Source: Bactericera cockerelli (taxonomy: Eukaryota > Arthropoda > Insecta > Hemiptera > Triozidae). Taken from it: 64,000 nt of DNA. The notes beneath the pieces were generated by a model, which saw only the letters and a program-made list of their open reading frames with translations, did no database searches and was not told the DNA's origin. Positions 52,628-62,904 of this stretch are shown in pieces; positions within the stretch are counted from its first letter, which is position 1; every line of letters starts with the position of its first letter. The stretch covers positions 6,218,716 to 6,282,715 of the forward strand of contig CM044964.1 in the NCBI GenBank assembly GCA_024516035.1, written 5' to 3'. Both the position numbers and the translations under genes were made by a program.

Positions 52628-52897
52628 GCCAGCGTCGATGGCATGTTGAATACACCGGTTCCCTTCAGAACACCGAAGTTAAGCGACATCCAGCGAGGTT
52701 AAGACTTGGATGGGTGACCATTCAAATTCTAATTCTCGTGACGCTGGCTTTTCCCGGCCCCACTCAGGCTGGGTGAGGTCAATGTGAGTAGCAGGTTTGT
52801 GAGTTTCCTGCGAATGGAGGGTAAAACCCCGTCGTGATATGACCATGGCAGTTGAAAGCGACTTTTAAAACCCCACTTAAAAAAAAAAAAAAAAAAA
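52628..52897 (+). repeat. SINE-5S, full-length reference copy
   Basis: Head of about 95 nt is clearly 5S rRNA-like: GCCAGCGTCGATGGCATGTT, GAATACACCGGTTC, ACCGAAGTTAAGCGACATCC (A-box block) and GACTTGGATGGGTGACCATT (C-box block). The shared core (CAGGCTGGGTGAGGTCAATG, TTTCCTGCGAATGGAGGG), GACCATGGCAGTTGAAAGCG, and a 3' run of about 22 A follow. AAAATCTGT flanks it at 52617-52625 and 52898-52906, consistent with LINE-driven retroposition. Confidence 0.95.
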
Positions 52898-53009
52898 AAA
52901 ATCTGTGCTTCTCTTCTGTAGCATAAATTGTATGTACATTTGTACATAATGTCCATTTATATCTAATAAAACGTTGTATAATAATTAAATAAATTAATTA
53001 ATGCTTTTT

Positions 53010-53285
53010 CTTTGTGTTATTATGTCACAATTTTAGTGGGTAGCGCAGAATCATAGGACTTTACCACTTTAATTTACAATATCTTGTATTATTTTTTTTG
53101 CCTAAGATTCTGCCACTGGTCGCTGCTTCACATTAAAGCAGCTACTCATTTTTCCTCACGAGGTATGAGTGGACCCCGAACATCCAAGTACAGAGCAGAA
53201 AAAATCCTCCCCCGCTGGGAATCGAACCCAGGTCACCATGTGTGCAATGCCTAGCGCGCTAACTCGCTCTGCCACAGTGACTACT
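53010..53285 (-). repeat. SINE-E copy
   Basis: TCACAATTTTAGTGGGTAGC tail, CACGAGGTATGAGTGGACCC, GGGAATCGAACCCAGGTCAC and GCGCTAACTCGCTCTGCCAC. Confidence 0.9.
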
Positions 53286-53673
53286 TACGTTGTATAATAA
53301 TAATAATAATAAAGTCGTTGTGCGGCAACTGTAGAGACTTATCTGTGCGTGTCTGGCAGACTATGTCCTCATAGAGGTTGTCTGTTTATAATACCACAGC
53401 CCAATTGGTAACAGATATTTAAACTCTCATGAGAGTTAATCTCCCATAAACAACTGTCAAACTACCTAGAAAATTATCAAAATTAAAATATCTATTACTA
53501 TTTTAAAGAAGACACTACCCACGGGGAAAAACCTCAACGGTGACAAAGTGCCGGGTTTTAGCTAGTATACATATACCTATAATGTAGAGTATGTATGTAT
53601 ATTTATAAAAAAGAGATGTTTTGTCAGATACAAGGAATACTGTTTTAGAAAGTTACCAAATCCTACCCAATGT

Positions 53674-54129
53674 ATGAATTTTTTCTCATTTATTAGAAAG
53701 CATAGCAGTATAATCAGTATAAACAGAAAAGTGAGAAGTTGTATTGGATGTACAAATAACAATAATACTTTGAGGGTTAGGTGGTACAAAACGGCAGAGG
53801 TAGCATCCGAAACCCAACTCAAAGTAAACGCCCTTATATCTGTAAAAGTGGGAGTATTTCTGAAGAACTTCCCTAATAAGTTCCAGCCACAGGCAGGCGA
53901 AAATGTTCATAACTCACTCGCCCAAAAGAGCAAAAGAAATGCTCTGTCTGAGCAAAGAGAAATTGCGAATCAAAGAAGAATTCTCACTGGCTTTCTAACA
54001 GGCCACTGTCGCCTCAACTACCATCTAAACAAGATGGACATCGCTCAAGACCCAAAATGCCGTCTCTGTAAAGACAGCAAAACAAATTCTCTTCAAAGAT
54101 TTATCATAAACATTATAAAAAAGAAATAA
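53674..54129 (+). pseudogene. LINE-like fragment (C-terminal region of a non-LTR retrotransposon protein)
   Basis: A 151-codon frame whose second half reads RRILTGFLTGHCRLNYHLNK, then MDIAQDPKCRLCK. The TGH...YHLNKM...D-P-K-C-R-L-C pattern is common at the end of R1/I/Jockey-like pol proteins after RNase H. The first 30-40 codons derive from other repeats (repeat Y at 53712-53745, SINE-F at 53755-53785), so the start ATG is not genuine. Upstream RT sequence is absent. Confidence 0.7.
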
Positions 54130-54980
54130 TTTTTAAGGCACACCTCATTCGTTCTCCTTTTTTTCATTTTTTTTTTTACCTCCCAACACTTACCTAAACC
54201 GGAATTTTAGGTTGTTAGAGACAGCAAAACAAATTCTCTTCTCAAGGCTCATTCTAGCACCTAAAAAAGATACTGAAATCAGTCCTAAAAGAATCTTAAG
54301 CTACATTAGCTTTGATCTCTTTTAGAATTACAGGAGCATGTCACAAATTAAAATCTCTTTGAGGTCGTAGTGACAAAGAGCTTTCGTAGCCGACATCCCT
54401 ACACATACCAATACGTATAGGTAGTAGAAAATGCTTTCACCAACCATTAAGTTCATATCCTTGAAGACAAAAGTAGGTGTATTGTATCATAAATAAATAA
54501 AAAATCACTTGGTGGTGTTACGTTTATCTAAAAAATATTATTCTTATTGGTTATTAGTCAATCAAAATAAAGGCAAAACTTATATACGATGTATATTTAA
54601 AAAATATCATGACAAAGGGGGTATGCCGGGTATGTTGGAAATGTCGTTGATCAATGAGTGGATGTCACTGGGTTAAAGTGTATATCCGATATTGTGATTT
54701 CTTCAGGCCTTCCCGTCAATCTGATGAGAAGATGAATGGCAAAGACACGGTCTTCCTAACAACACGACACACGACAACATTGTCAAAAAGTTAAATCTAA
54801 TAAGGCAAGAGGAATTCCATTGTAGTCAACATAAAGTTCCTGACATAAGCATAGATTTAGAAAGTAGATGTGTGTATAACTAAAAAGTTGAAAAACACCT
54901 CTTTAAAATATAATAGAAGAAAGTAGATAACGAATTCGGTTCGAGAACTGAAGCACCCATTCTGCAAAGGAAATAGTATA
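54130..54980. other. Intergenic, nothing recognised
   Basis: Repeats of the 51225 type at the start, then AT-rich DNA without coding signal. Confidence 0.45.
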
Positions 54981-55058
54981 CACTGCCTTAATAGAAAATG
55001 GCGGACAGCATGCTAATTGCATATATTATGCTGTCTGCCATTTTCTATTGAGGCAGTG
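54981..55058. other. Long near-perfect hairpin (31-bp stem, 16-nt loop)
   Basis: CACTGCCTTAATAGAAAATG at 54981 pairs with CATTTTCTATTGAGGCAGTG ending at 55058. The two positions that are not Watson-Crick would be G-U pairs in a + strand transcript. It could be a miRNA-like or hairpin-siRNA precursor, or a tiny foldback MITE. Confidence 0.6.
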
Positions 55059-56032
55059 CTTTACATAAGATGCCCTGAGATCATTGGGGGAGTTCTTTAT
55101 CTATTTATCGTTTTTAAATTTATTAGTGATGGCCGCGAACTGCGAGGCGAGGCGAACTGTTCGCGCGAACTGCGAGCGCGAGTTTAGCAAAAACTCGCCT
55201 CGCACCTAAAAAAGTTCGCGCGAGGCGAACTGTAAAAAAACTCGCCCCGCGCGAGCGCGAACCGTCATTTCTGCGAGGCGAGGCGAACTAGTTCGCGCGA
55301 ACAGTTCGCAGTTCGCGCTAAATACTATGGTAATCCCATAGGGAAACTTTTGCAATAGGAGCGTTTTAATAGATCATTTTATTAGAATTAAAAATACCAA
55401 GCGGCTTTTTTTGAAAAGTAAAGCCATTTGGAATTTTGGGGTGCTGCCACATAAATCGGACTAACATGGGATTTATAGATTCGCAGTTTCAGTATTTATT
55501 GAGTTTGAGTTTCTTTACCATGCCAATCATAAGAATTATTTTAGAAATGTGTCATGCTTTTCATTGTGTACGAGCAAGGACTTGAGAAATCTTCCCTTTT
55601 TCTTTTTCGTCCGGGCGTGCTGCAGTTCCGCAGCTCCCTAGCACCGGCCGTGCCTATAATTACATATATTCCATTGTTTAGTGTAGTGCAAATTTTGACT
55701 GTTATATTTTCAGTAATTACTAAACCTACAAACTAGAATCTGGACAAAGGTAGGTTTTTCAAAAACCATTCCAATTCCAAGAAATTGATAGGTAACACAC
55801 CGCTCCATCAAGTATAAATAACGAACCGAAAATGAATGACTCATTCTTATGAAGATTAAATTGAAAAGGAGGAAGGCAAAAATTCAACCCTTAGATAGAC
55901 AATACAATAAATGAGGAAAGAAGTTGTAGTTAGTTTTTCGTGTGAAAGACAATATTAATGGGCATCTTGGCATGATTTGGATACCTAACATTAAAAAATC
56001 CTTCCCAGATTAAAAATTCCTATAGCTAGGTA

Positions 56033-56788
56033 CGAGGGGGGACCCAAAAGTAACGGGAATTAGGTGGTGGGGGGAATACGGAGGGGGGGATCGGGTTCTC
56101 CAGTGATTCTTTTCCAAGCGGCTACTCTTAGAAGTAAGTGTGCAAAGTTCATTTGATGTAAGTGCATTCGTTCCTCCGTGAGAATTTTTCTAGTGAAACG
56201 ACTTTTTTCGTTTCGGCGAAAACGTGAAATGGCTTCAAGAACGGACAAAAACATTGAACAAATCGACACTCTTGTCCGTGAAGACCTTGCAGAACCATCG
56301 ATCAACTTTATGAAATGTCTGGATAGTCATGGAGTTCAATTCAGAGGATTTTAACTGAAGATTTGATCATGAAGGGGATTGCAGCCAAATTTGTTCCTCG
56401 CCTCCTCTCCGACGTTCAAAACAAGGAGCGTTGAGACTTCAGGCCTGTCTGGAGCTGCAAAATCAGTTGGATGAAGACCCAGATTTTTTTCTCAAGGTTA
56501 TAACTGGCGATGAATCATGGTGCTACGGCTATGACCCCGAAATTTTTACAGCCGCTCGTTGCTCGCCGCACTCAGCCATTTCACGGTGCCATTTCACGTT
56601 TTCGCCGAAAAGAAAAAAGTCGTTTCACTAGAAAAATTCTCACGGACAAACGAATGCACTCACAGCAAATGAACTTTGCACACTTACTTCTAAGAGTAGC
56701 CGCTTGGAAAAGAATCACTGGAGAACCCGATCCCCCCCTCCGTGTTCCCCCTACCACCTAATTCCCGTTACTTTTGGGTCCCCCCTCG
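56033..56788 (+). mobile_element. mariner-like element, internally deleted, long TIRs (nested in the hAT-like element)
   Basis: Begins CGAGGGGGGACCCAAAAGTA and ends with the complement; the inverted match extends about 190-200 bases on each side. TA flanks it (56031-56032 and 56789-56790). The long TIRs include part of the coding region, so the right arm is an inverted copy of the left, an unusual arrangement for mariner. Confidence 0.9.
56229..56560 (+). pseudogene. mariner transposase remnant
   Basis: From ATG 56229 the frame resembles the mariner N-terminal domain (MASRTDKNIEQIDTLVREDL). After frameshifts, AAKFVPRLL and FLKVITGDESWCYGYDPE follow. The GDESW segment holds the first catalytic Asp of the family; the second and third catalytic positions are missing because the sequence turns into the inverted arm. 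Confidence 0.87.
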
Positions 56789-57334
56789 TATGTGTACTGT
56801 GTCCCATATTTGATATGTTTTTCGGTCGAACGACTTGTGAACATATGCATTAAATATATCAAAAGAATTGTTAAAAAACAGAGATTTTATTATTCCTTTT
56901 TAAAGAACGATTCTGCATTGTTTTCATACTTTTTTAGCACTAGACACTCTGGAAGCGCGAGGCGAACTGTGCGAACTAAACTCGCGCGAACTGCGAGGCG
57001 AGGCGAGCGCGAACCGACGTAAGCGCGAGGCGAGGCGAACTCAAAATTTTGCGAGCGCGAGTTTCAAAAAAGTTCGCCTCGCGCCCTGCGAGGCGAGCGC
57101 GAGTCAAGCCAAAGTTCGCCTCGCCTCGCGCTTTTGCCATCACTAAAATTTATCGATACAATTTGATATGGTGATACTGGTGGATGTCTCTGCTTGGAAA
57201 TTTGGATATTTTTATATAAGTGCTTCTATTATTATTATTATTATTTTAGACTGGTTGAAATTCCTCAAGAGAAGCATCAATATTATCACACCAACCTCTA
57301 TTTGGATGTATTGTGACTAGTTAATTCTATTTAG

Positions 57335-57538
57335 ATTTTAGTGTCGTTCTGATTTGAAGTAGTCAGAACAGGGGTTTTACCCTCCATTCGCTGGGAATCA
57401 TACCAGCTACCCACATTAACCTCATCCAGCCTGGGTAGGGCCAGACATACCAGTCTCACATGGTTGGAGGGAACAGAATTTTCTTCGAAAAGTCTGTCCC
57501 AACCGGGAGTCTCAACCGTTACGCCACGGAGTCTGGTT
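57335..57538 (-). repeat. SINE-G copy, head deleted in part
   Basis: CAGGGGTTTTACCCTCCATT, CGCTGGGAATCATACCAGCT, ACCTCATCCAGCCTGGGTAG and GTTACGCCACGGAGTCTGG. Confidence 0.88.
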
Positions 57539-57539
57539 T

Positions 57540-58194
57540 GTATAGGTGCTTACACTACCTACCTACTTATAATTGAATTAATAGTTCCGAACTAAAAAAA
57601 AAAACTCGTCACCTGAAATTGTAAATATGCGTGTAGGTCACGTAAATGTCAAATATTAATTCTATTTAAAAGACCAAAAATATCGTCAAACCATAAGTGC
57701 CCATGATCTTGTCAACACAAATTGACGCAATGAGGACACAGTGCTTCTACGTGTGGGTTTTCGATTTTTCATGCATACCTATTGTATTGTAAGATTTTAT
57801 ATTGAAATTACCTCAAAAAGTACGGTTTTTTATATAAAAAGGTTGTATTTGTAGTATGATTAAAATGTGCCACTGTACACAGTTACACACATGTCATTAC
57901 ACCTATTATATTACGTGTTTTGATTTTTTTTTTCAATAGGAAGCAGTTCTTTTTTTTAATGATGCTAAGTAGGTACTCTTTTCTATTGTGAAATGTTGAG
58001 AGCGAAGAAATCAGAAATTTCAAATCAGATCAGGTGATTTTCGCGTCACAAAAAAATCAATTTTCGTTTCAACAAGAGGCCATTGAAAATCTCGTGCTAT
58101 TCCCGACACCAGGATGTTAAAAAGATGTTAAACAAAATTGATGGTACCTTTATTAATTGTCCTACTGCTAGATAACAAAAATGGTCACAAAAAG
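57540..58194. other. Intergenic, nothing recognised
   Basis: AT-rich; no coding or repeat signal beyond short T-runs. Confidence 0.45.
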
Positions 58195-58535
58195 TAATCT
58201 CCCTTGCCTTTATCCCATATTAGCTTATTTTGCTTTTGGGGTCGGCATTGTTCAACCTCATGGTTGATGTTGGTAGGGTGGAGCACGTTTTTTATGGCTG
58301 GATGCCCTTCCTAACGCCAACGATTCTATTTGGTTTTAACGTCCTGATGTGGACGGGGGTGTTACCCTCCATTCGCTGGGAATCGTACCAGCTACCCACA
58401 TTAACCTCACCCAGCCTGGGTAGGGCCGGAAATGCCAGCCTCACGTGTTTGGAGGGAACAGAATTTTCTTCGAAAAGTCTGCGCCAACCGGGGATCGAAC
58501 TCTGGATCTCTGGACTACGGGCAGTAGTCACAAAA
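58195..58535 (-). repeat. SINE-G, longest copy
   Basis: On the minus strand: a partial head (CCAGAGTTCGATCCCCGGTT), the linker TTTTCGAAGAAAATTCTGTT, the core (GGCCCTACCCAGGCTGGGTG, GGTACGATTCCCAGCGAATG), ATCAGGACGTTAAAACCAAA and a 3' extension ending GGATAAAGGCAAGGGAGA. The two frames across it are shadows of the repeat. Confidence 0.9.
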
Positions 58536-59020
58536 TGGTTGGTAAAAAAGGTTGGTGCGATTATTGGCACTTCTCTTGTGAAACTCCAACCAGTCTATAA
58601 TAATGAAAAAAAAACAAACGCTTTCGTTTACGTATTCACAATAATCTGAATCGCAGAAAAAAGAAAGAGAGGGAGGCCAAAGATGAGATGGACAGACCAA
58701 GATGAAGAAGATCTAAGAGAGAAAAACTGGAGAAAAGAGGACGTGCTAATTAGATAAGATTTATTTATTGGTGTACATCAAATTTACAATTTGTTTACAC
58801 AAGTCAAATTAAAAATATATGGAAGGAAAGGATTCATGGAACAAATTCCGGCCCCAAGTAAGTTTTCAAAAAGGCAAAGTAAAAAAAGTATAGTCTGAAT
58901 AGATTTTTTTAAATTAATTTCGAAGGCTCCGCCCATTTGTAAATAGTGTACACAACAAAGACGATCCATAGTAGGTTTGGGAAAAGGCAAAGTAAAAAAA
59001 GAAGAAGTATAGGGTGAATA

Positions 59021-59220
59021 ATAATAATATTGCCTTATTTATACTGCCCGATTAGACTATTAAGTCCCATTATTCCAGCAGTAAGCCCAAGACATATTAT
59101 TATGTGGTAAAATTCCCAAATGGGAGAATAACTTGTCATGTCCCGGCCGGGTTTCGAACCCGCGACCTCTGGTATCTCTGGATTCAGAGAGTGTCGCCTT
59201 TATCACTGAGCTACCGGGAC
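59021..59220 (-). repeat. SINE-A, full length
   Basis: Tail GCCTTATTTATACTGCCCGA, body CATATTATTATGTGGTAAAA, B-box complement GGGTTTCGAACCCGCG, and GAGCTACCGGGAC closing the acceptor pair with GTCCCGG. Confidence 0.93.
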
Positions 59221-59235
59221 ATTTTTTTAAACTAT

Positions 59236-59306
59236 ATTTCAGAGGCTCCGCCCATTTGTTTTGTATACATATTTCAGAGGCTCCGCCCATTTGTTTTGTA
59301 TACATA
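59236..59306. repeat. Two tandem 35-bp units
   Basis: ATTTCAGAGGCTCCGCCCAT then TTGTTTTGTATACAT is repeated twice. A third related piece (AAGGCTCCGCCCATTTGTAA) lies at 58923-58942, on the other side of the SINE-A. Confidence 0.85.
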
Positions 59307-59329
59307 CTCGTATAAAGAAAGGTGGTGAG

Positions 59330-60305
59330 AGTAAACCAATCACTAGCATGATACTGTCGGTAATTAATTAACTGATAAGTGTTTGATGATGTTGATGATG
59401 AGTTGAGTGCTATCGGTGAAGAACAAATACCTGCGACACATCATCCGACATTGGTGGAAAGCACTGGAGACTTCAGTGAAGGATGGAAGGTAGTAATGTG
59501 AACAATAGATGAAAAAACTTTCTGAAAATTCAGAAAATCAATTCTGAAAATTGCAGCCTTTAATGAGCGAGTTCCTTGTAAGACTGCAACTTTCAAAATT
59601 GATTAAGTAAAGTTGAATTTTATTATAAAATTTTAACGGGAACAGCACTTGAAGAACAGATTGAAGATAAAGAAAATAAAAGAAGGTCATTTCAAAGATC
59701 AACACAGAGTGAAATTTCTGTAATCAGCTGTATTGTGTTGGTCTTCCCAGATTGGTTCTTAACTGATCTCATTTCAAAAATAAATTTAAAACGCTGATTC
59801 AAAGATGTATAGTAAAATTTAATTTAGGAGTTCAATTGGAAATTAATCAAAACACAAACTCTGAAAATAATATTACCTAACTAAAACGTACCTGAGGATT
59901 CGTCCTGAAGTGACATCCGCGACTGACATATATCTGAGAGTAATCAATCAGAATTCAGGCCAAACCCATCTCGGAATTAATTGCCACGAAATCATTGTCA
60001 AACAGCAATTAGAAGAATTCACTCATTACATTTTGTCACCAATCAAATGGCACTCCGCATTCTGTGAAGCCTTGTTGATTGACTTGCTATTGGTGGGTTT
60101 CATTGTTTTGATGGATGAGTTGATGATCATGATCAGTAAAAGAATGGATGTCTCGATGATTTTTTTTTTTTTTAAAGATGAGTGTTTCACAGCCGTTTTT
60201 ATTTCGTTCATGGCTACATTAACCTCACACAGCCTGGGTAGGGCCGAAAATTTATTTTATTATTCTAATCAATAATAAACACTCCCTAATCATAGAATAT
60301 GAGGT
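59330..60305. other. Intergenic, nothing recognised
   Basis: The 121-codon frame at 59910-60275 has a hydrophobic stretch but ends in a SINE core scrap (60205-60250, CATTAACCTCACACAGCCTG), so it is not a gene. Confidence 0.45.
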
Positions 60306-61596
60306 GGGTCATTTTCATTTATCTTGGGCAATTGGATTTTTTCAAGTCATGAACGTTGCCTTTTTCCTAAACAATTTTTAGGCTCAGAAGACTAAGACAA
60401 ATACCTTTGAGCAAAAGCTTTCATTTAGAATATTTCTAGCAGCTACCTCTTCACACAAAATTACAAAAACTTAACGTACCAGGTAACGTTCATGACCACG
60501 GGTAACGTTCATGACGGTAACGTTTATGAGTAACACGCCACTAAAACAATCTTTTCTCAATAAAAAAATATTCACTTTAACAAAAAAAATATTTGATTGG
60601 AAAGAGGACATGCAGAAGAATTAAAGAAATACATTGTATATTAAAGAATCATTACAATTTATTTAAAAAACCGCGTAACGTTCTTGTCAAAAAAAATTAG
60701 ACCCACCATTGTCCCTCACTGTACTGCATCCAACATCCAACTGACAGGAAATTTCAAAACAAAAACAATGTCATCTGTAAGAAGCAAAATGGCGGCAGCT
60801 GCTAGCTTCTCATTCTAAGGGTTTTTCAAAATGGTTTACATTTTTTTGGGGGTAACATTCATGACGGAGATTTTTTTTTCTTCGTAGGGACACAACTTTA
60901 CACGTCTGTAGAATGAGGTGAATATTATTTTTTTTTATGTAGTCACTGTGGCAGAGCGAGTTAGCGCGCTAGGCATTGCACACATGGTGACCTGGGTTCG
61001 ATTCCCAGCGGGGGAGGATTTTTTCTGCTCTGTACTTGGATGTTCGGGGTCCACTCATACCTCGTGAGGAAAAATGAGTAGTTACTTGTATGAGTAACGA
61101 CCAGTGGCGGCATTACCAGAGTAAAAAGAAATTAATGTAATAGAATAATTCGAAATGTAAAGGAGGCTCTTAGTAATGCTGCGCTACCCACAAAAATTGT
61201 GAAGAGGCCTTGTGCTTCACCACAAAGAAATTCGTACATACAAATTCGTACATATTATTATTTTTATGAAAACCAATGGTCACATCCTAAATAAACTGTA
61301 TTTTTCTCATTTATATTGGATTTTGGTGAAAATAATGGGGAGAAATGCATTTTTTTCTATCAGACACAGTAAAATCTTAGACTGAGGGACACCTAAAATA
61401 TCATGAACGTTACTTACATAACTGGCAATTTTGAGTCTCCACATTAGTTTAAAAGACAATTTATTATTGTAATTTATACAAAAAATTGTTTCCTATGTGA
61501 TCAAATAGATTTTAGTCAAATATCCCTATTATTTTCACATTTATTAAAGGAGAAAGGTTGCGGACTTGATATGCCCAAGATAAATGAAAATGACCC
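60306..61596. mobile_element. TIR element with recurring TAACGTTCATGAC motifs, non-autonomous
   Basis: Perfect 25-bp TIRs start GGGTCATTTTCATTTATCTT at 60306 and end with the complement at 61596. The words AACGTTCATGAC or close variants occur near both ends and inside (about 60350, 60483, 60504, 60518, 60675, 60852, 61404). No clear target duplication and no transposase. A full SINE-E is inserted at 60938-61255. Confidence 0.82.
60938..61255 (+). repeat. SINE-E, full-length reference copy
   Basis: GTAGTCACTGTGGCAGAGCG, CATTGCACACATGGTGACCT, GGGTTCGATTCCCAGC, ACTCATACCTCGTGAGGAAA, then CTGCGCTACCCACAAAAATT to TTCACCACAAAGAAATTCG. Confidence 0.93.
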
Positions 61597-61609
61597 GAGT
61601 ATAAAGTAT

Positions 61610-61900
61610 TCACATACAGGAAAAGATGAGTGTTTCATAGCCTTTTGTATTCCATACCCATAAAACAGGAGCTACCGTAGACGCTTGTAGTCTGTGCTGT
61701 AGCCTGCCCATCCCGTAGTATACCTCCCCTCTGATGGGTGAGAAGTGACACAATACTTCCCATTCAGGTGCCGGAAGGTATCCCTTACAAACAACTGTAA
61801 CCAAATTTTGAATACAATTTTTTTTCGGCGCGGGGGTTCGAACCCGGAATCTTTCGCATGGCAGGCGAGTGTTTAACCACTGAGCTATTCGTGCGCTTGA
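61610..61900 (-). repeat. SINE-C copy with small deletion
   Basis: AAAGATGAGTGTTTCATAGC, CCCATCCCGTAGTATACC and the head complement (GGGTTCGAACCCGGAATC, CTGAGCTATTCGTGCGC). Confidence 0.88.
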
Positions 61901-62159
61901 TCAGCAAAAGCATGGATGTCTTGCTGAAGGAAGTGAAACTGATACGGGACCAGCCATGACAGACCAAAAGACAATAACGGAAATCGATGGCAATCATAAC
62001 AGTGTTGGCTGTTGGCGGAAAAGCATCCAGCTGTAAAAAATGGAAGTAGGAGTGGCAGAACTACCTCAACTATGAGAACGAGGTTGACCATTTCCGACCA
62101 AAAGTATGTTTGACAAAAGGCAAAGTGAAAGACGAAGATAATTATAATAATAATAGTTA

Positions 62160-62325
62160 GTGCAAGGTAACCACCGGGCGAGGTTAATGCTCAAAGCATT
62201 TTCTACTACCTGACCCTCGGAGTCTTATTATTATGTGGTCACAAACTCAAATGAATGAGGAAAACTGGGTGGAATTCGAACCAACGCTACCTGGATTACC
62301 AGACTAGCGCTTTAACTAGGTACTT
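62160..62325 (-). repeat. SINE-F copy
   Basis: GCAAGGTAACCACCGGGCGA, GGTTAATGCTCAAAGCATTT (the uninterrupted site used by the 38098 MITE), ATTATGTGGTCACAAACTCA and GGAATTCGAACCAACGC. Confidence 0.9.
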
Positions 62326-62737
62326 GATAACCAGAAGATGGATGAGTTAACCTATATTTGTAGACTTTGTCATTAAATACTAAAAATATTCACACATAAT
62401 TATAAGAGGAATTGCTCAAGGAAACTTGTAAAATCACCTCAGGACAAAAGAAATTATATTAAGTACCTTCAAAAAAGTCTAAAAAGCACAGGAGCCAACA
62501 TAATATGTCGATTTTTCGTAGACTTGTTAAAAAAATCCAGCTTCAGTACATTCTACTGTTCCAGTAGTGATGTACTAAATGTACTGTGGGAAGTATTCCA
62601 TTTGGAAGTTTTATATATCACATGAATAACTTCTTCTCTCAGAAAACCAATTCTGGTTAATGCCTCTCTGCTCACTTTCTATGGAAGGTTTTTAGAAGAC
62701 TAAAATGTAGGTATACTTGATTCTCTAGCTGTTGTTG

Positions 62738-62795
62738 TTGTATCTGTTGTTGTAATTGAGTTGTTGGTGTTTTTGTTGTTGTTGTTTTTGCTACT
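62738..62795. repeat. (GTT)n microsatellite, imperfect
   Basis: TGTTGTTGT units interrupted by ATC and AAT. Confidence 0.88.
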
Positions 62796-62904
62796 GCTGC
62801 GACATTTAGCTTGTCCACAGTTTCATCCTGCAGTCATTTGTTAGTATGAGTCCAAGGAATTTGGAACGTCTTTCTTTAAGTTTATCCCATTGATGCTCTT
62901 GAAA

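Larger units (their letters stand above)
55124..57145. mobile_element. hAT-like element, 2022 bp, with GC-rich subterminal arrays
   Basis: TIRs TAGTGATGGC (55124-55133) and GCCATCACTA (57136-57145). The 8-bp AAATTTAT flanks both ends exactly (55116-55123 and 57146-57153). About 190 bp next to each end consists of GCGAGGCGAAC, TTCGCGCGAAC and GCGAGCGCGAG words in both orientations, in sharp contrast to the AT-rich genome. No hAT transposase frame is visible; a mariner is inserted within. Confidence 0.9.

Noticed and set aside
56060..56761. Two similar frames on opposite strands, apparently a duplicated gene.
   Set aside because: They are the two arms of the mariner-like foldback.
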